From an uncultured Acetobacter sp. (lineage in GTDB: Bacteria; Pseudomonadota; Alphaproteobacteria; Acetobacterales; Acetobacteraceae): a DNA stretch of 7,700 bases. Positions 6,404-7,700 of the stretch are shown in pieces. Each line of letters starts with the position of its first letter. Position 1 is the stretch's first letter. The notes under the pieces were generated by a model. It had not been told where the DNA came from, made no database searches, and saw only the letters and a program-made list of their open reading frames with translations. Position numbers and translations under genes: made by a program. The stretch is taken from contig CALCDN010000011.1 in assembly GCA_937900755.1 (NCBI GenBank), forward strand, positions 1 through 7,700. The letters run 5' to 3'.

Positions 6404-7633
6404 TTAGTGTGTTGTGGCAGGCTGCCCGAGCCTGAGCACCCAGAGCTGGGCAATATCATAAGCTCCATTATCCCCGGCCACACTCTTCAGGGTCTGTATG
6501 GCCTCGGCCCTGTTGCCTGCCTGCATCTGGGCCAGACCAAGGTGTAGCCGGGCAATGTTGGGGTCCGTTACCCCTTTGGCCATGGCCTGCTGCATCAGGC
6601 CCAGCCCCTTGGCCACCTGCCCGAAGGTCACATAATTATAACCCACGTTCAGCAGTTCATTCCCCGATGCCTGGGCAAGGGCTGCTTTTTCATCCTCGGC
6701 AATGGAGGCCTTTTTGGCGGCAACGGTTTTTTCAACCATGCCCTTCAACCGCGCCTGCCGGGCAGCTTCCGTTCCCTGGCCAAGCACGCCCTGCTGGTAG
6801 CCCTGGTTCATCAGGTCCAGCGCAAGTTGGGGCATATGCCCCTGCATGGCAATTTCCGTCATGTCCATAAAATCACGCGCGGTGGAAACATCGCCCACAG
6901 CCAGACGGATACGATAGACATCAAGCTGCAAGGAGGCCGGAATTTTTGTGTTCACCACCAGTTCGTGCAGCAAAAGCGCCCAGTATTCCTTTTTGGGGTA
7001 ATAGGTCGCCAGCAACACATAGGCATGTGTGGCGGTTGTGGAGTCCTTCAGGGCCGTGGCGCTGGCGGCAAGCATCTGCAACTGGGATTCAACGGGTTTT
7101 TGCCCCGCCTTGACCGTACGGGCGATGATCGGGTTTAAAACACGCACCGTCCCGGCATAATCCTTTTGCAAATAGTATGCCTGCGCCAGCAATGTTTCCA
7201 TTTGCGCGCTGGGTCCGACTTCCTTGAGGTACCGCTGGATGGCCACAGCCGCCTTGGCATAATCCTTGGCGTTATACGCCATTGTTCCTTCGGACATCAG
7301 CATCTGGTTTTTCAGGTTGCGTGGCGTGCGCGAAGAGGCGATCAGTGTTTCATACGCAGCGGTAGCCTGTGCAACATCCCCTGCCTGCGAGGCCACTGCG
7401 GCACGCATCTGGGCAATGGTGTAGTCCTCATATGCGCTTTTGTCGGCTACGGCATCGGCCTCGTTCACAGCCGCCATGGCCTTGGCGTAATTATGTTCCG
7501 CCAGGGCGCTCTGGGCCTGTTGCAGCGCGGCTCCTACGGGCTGCCCCAACGTGTCCGCCGCATGCGCCGCCGGAACGGCAAGAGAGAAAACGGTCGCGGA
7601 ACACACAAGGCCCCGCATAAAACGCATGGTCAT
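6404..7633 (-). CDS. Exported tetratricopeptide-repeat protein linked to a TonB system
   Basis: The protein has 409 residues. A Sec signal peptide is visible: basic start (R4, R7), hydrophobic core about 8-20, and a likely cleavage site AHA|AD after residue 25, so it should act in the periplasm. The mature part is almost entirely helix pairs with TPR-like spacing and small/aromatic positions, at about 33-66, 109-139, 142-172, 324-353 and 359-390 (for example HLGLAQMQAGNRAEAIQTL). A Lys/Ala-rich helical stretch at about 295-320 separates the front and rear repeats. The ATG at 7633 is preceded by AAGGGA (complement of 7645-7650) at an 11-base spacing. The second ATG two codons later is less well placed. 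It lies 15 bases after the stop of a probable exbD, so it is likely cotranscribed with TonB-system genes. TPR proteins in such operons have been proposed as TonB-system components, but no catalytic motif is present and the exact role is unknown. Confidence 0.85.
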   Translation of the reverse strand: MTMRFMRGLVCSATVFSLAVPAAHAADTLGQPVGAALQQAQSALAEHNYAKAMAAVNEADAVADKSAYEDYTIAQMRAAVASQAGDVAQATAAYETLIASSRTPRNLKNQMLMSEGTMAYNAKDYAKAAVAIQRYLKEVGPSAQMETLLAQAYYLQKDYAGTVRVLNPIIARTVKAGQKPVESQLQMLAASATALKDSTTATHAYVLLATYYPKKEYWALLLHELVVNTKIPASLQLDVYRIRLAVGDVSTARDFMDMTEIAMQGHMPQLALDLMNQGYQQGVLGQGTEAARQARLKGMVEKTVAAKKASIAEDEKAALAQASGNELLNVGYNYVTFGQVAKGLGLMQQAMAKGVTDPNIARLHLGLAQMQAGNRAEAIQTLKSVAGDNGAYDIAQLWVLRLGQPATTH

Positions 7634-7648
7634 GGTTTGATCATTCCC

Positions 7649-7700
7649 TTACTGGTCGACGAACTGTTCCTGCCCGACGATACCCATCTGTGTCACGCCC
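7649..7700 (-). CDS. exbD: Probable ExbD C-terminal fragment (TonB energising complex)
   Basis: Read on the minus strand from the window edge, an open frame gives G-V-T-Q-M-G-I-V-G-Q-E-Q-F-V-D-Q and then TAA (complement of 7649-7651). This resembles the end of ExbD, where E. coli has AGYLKIGLVGEETAKAK: a turn Gly, a hydrophobic beta strand, then V-G-[EQ]-E and a short polar tail. ExbD anchors in the inner membrane with ExbB and converts the proton gradient into TonB movement for outer-membrane uptake. Only 16 residues are visible, so the call depends on a short pattern plus the following TPR gene. A TolR or another end cannot be excluded. The rest lies beyond base 7700. The TPR gene's ribosome site overlaps this stop codon, which suggests coupled expression. 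Confidence 0.55.
   Translation of the reverse strand, partial: GVTQMGIVGQEQFVDQ

Noticed and set aside
6827..7138. 103-codon plus-strand frame opposite the TPR gene
   Set aside because: It is the shadow of a signal-bearing TPR gene, and its translation is unstructured and unrecognised.

Overview
The window is ordinary chromosomal DNA from a Gram-negative proteobacterium. The evidence is a complete three-part RND efflux pump with two lipoprotein signals, a RodA tail and a likely ExbD tail. GC-rich codon use and protein details (an alphaproteobacterial-looking RodA end, an AcrAB-OprM type pump) suggest an alphaproteobacterium, perhaps an acetic acid bacterium. That placement is inference and is not proven here. 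The first 49 bases are not genomic: they are an untrimmed Illumina Nextera i7 adapter, so the window starts at an artefactual contig end.

Layout. 1-49: Nextera adapter. 50-184 (+): last 44 codons of rodA, cut off by the contig end. 185-443: intergenic region with a possible sigma-70-like promoter, an 18-bp dyad overlapping its -10 (possible operator) and two small potential leader hairpins. 444-6339 (+): a tight three-gene operon made of a periplasmic adaptor lipoprotein (GTG start), an AcrB/MexB-type inner-membrane RND transporter and an OprM/NodT-type outer-membrane channel lipoprotein, with gaps of 4 and 3 bases. 6351-6380: a perfect 30-bp palindrome forming a bidirectional terminator between convergent genes. 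6404-7633 (-): an exported TPR-repeat protein. 7649-7700 (-): the C-terminal end of a probable ExbD, 15 bases upstream of the TPR gene and in the same transcription unit.

How the genes work together. The three plus-strand genes encode one envelope-spanning machine. The RND trimer uses the proton gradient to capture drugs or toxic metabolites in the inner membrane and periplasm, the adaptor couples it to the channel, and the channel carries the substrate outside. Its proton-relay residues are intact. No transcriptional regulator lies beside the operon within the window. On the minus strand, the TPR protein probably works with a TonB-ExbB-ExbD energising system that continues beyond the right edge.

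I did not find a convincing undescribed system. The points most worth following are the adapter contamination, the orphan operator-like dyad ahead of the pump and the exbD-linked TPR protein.
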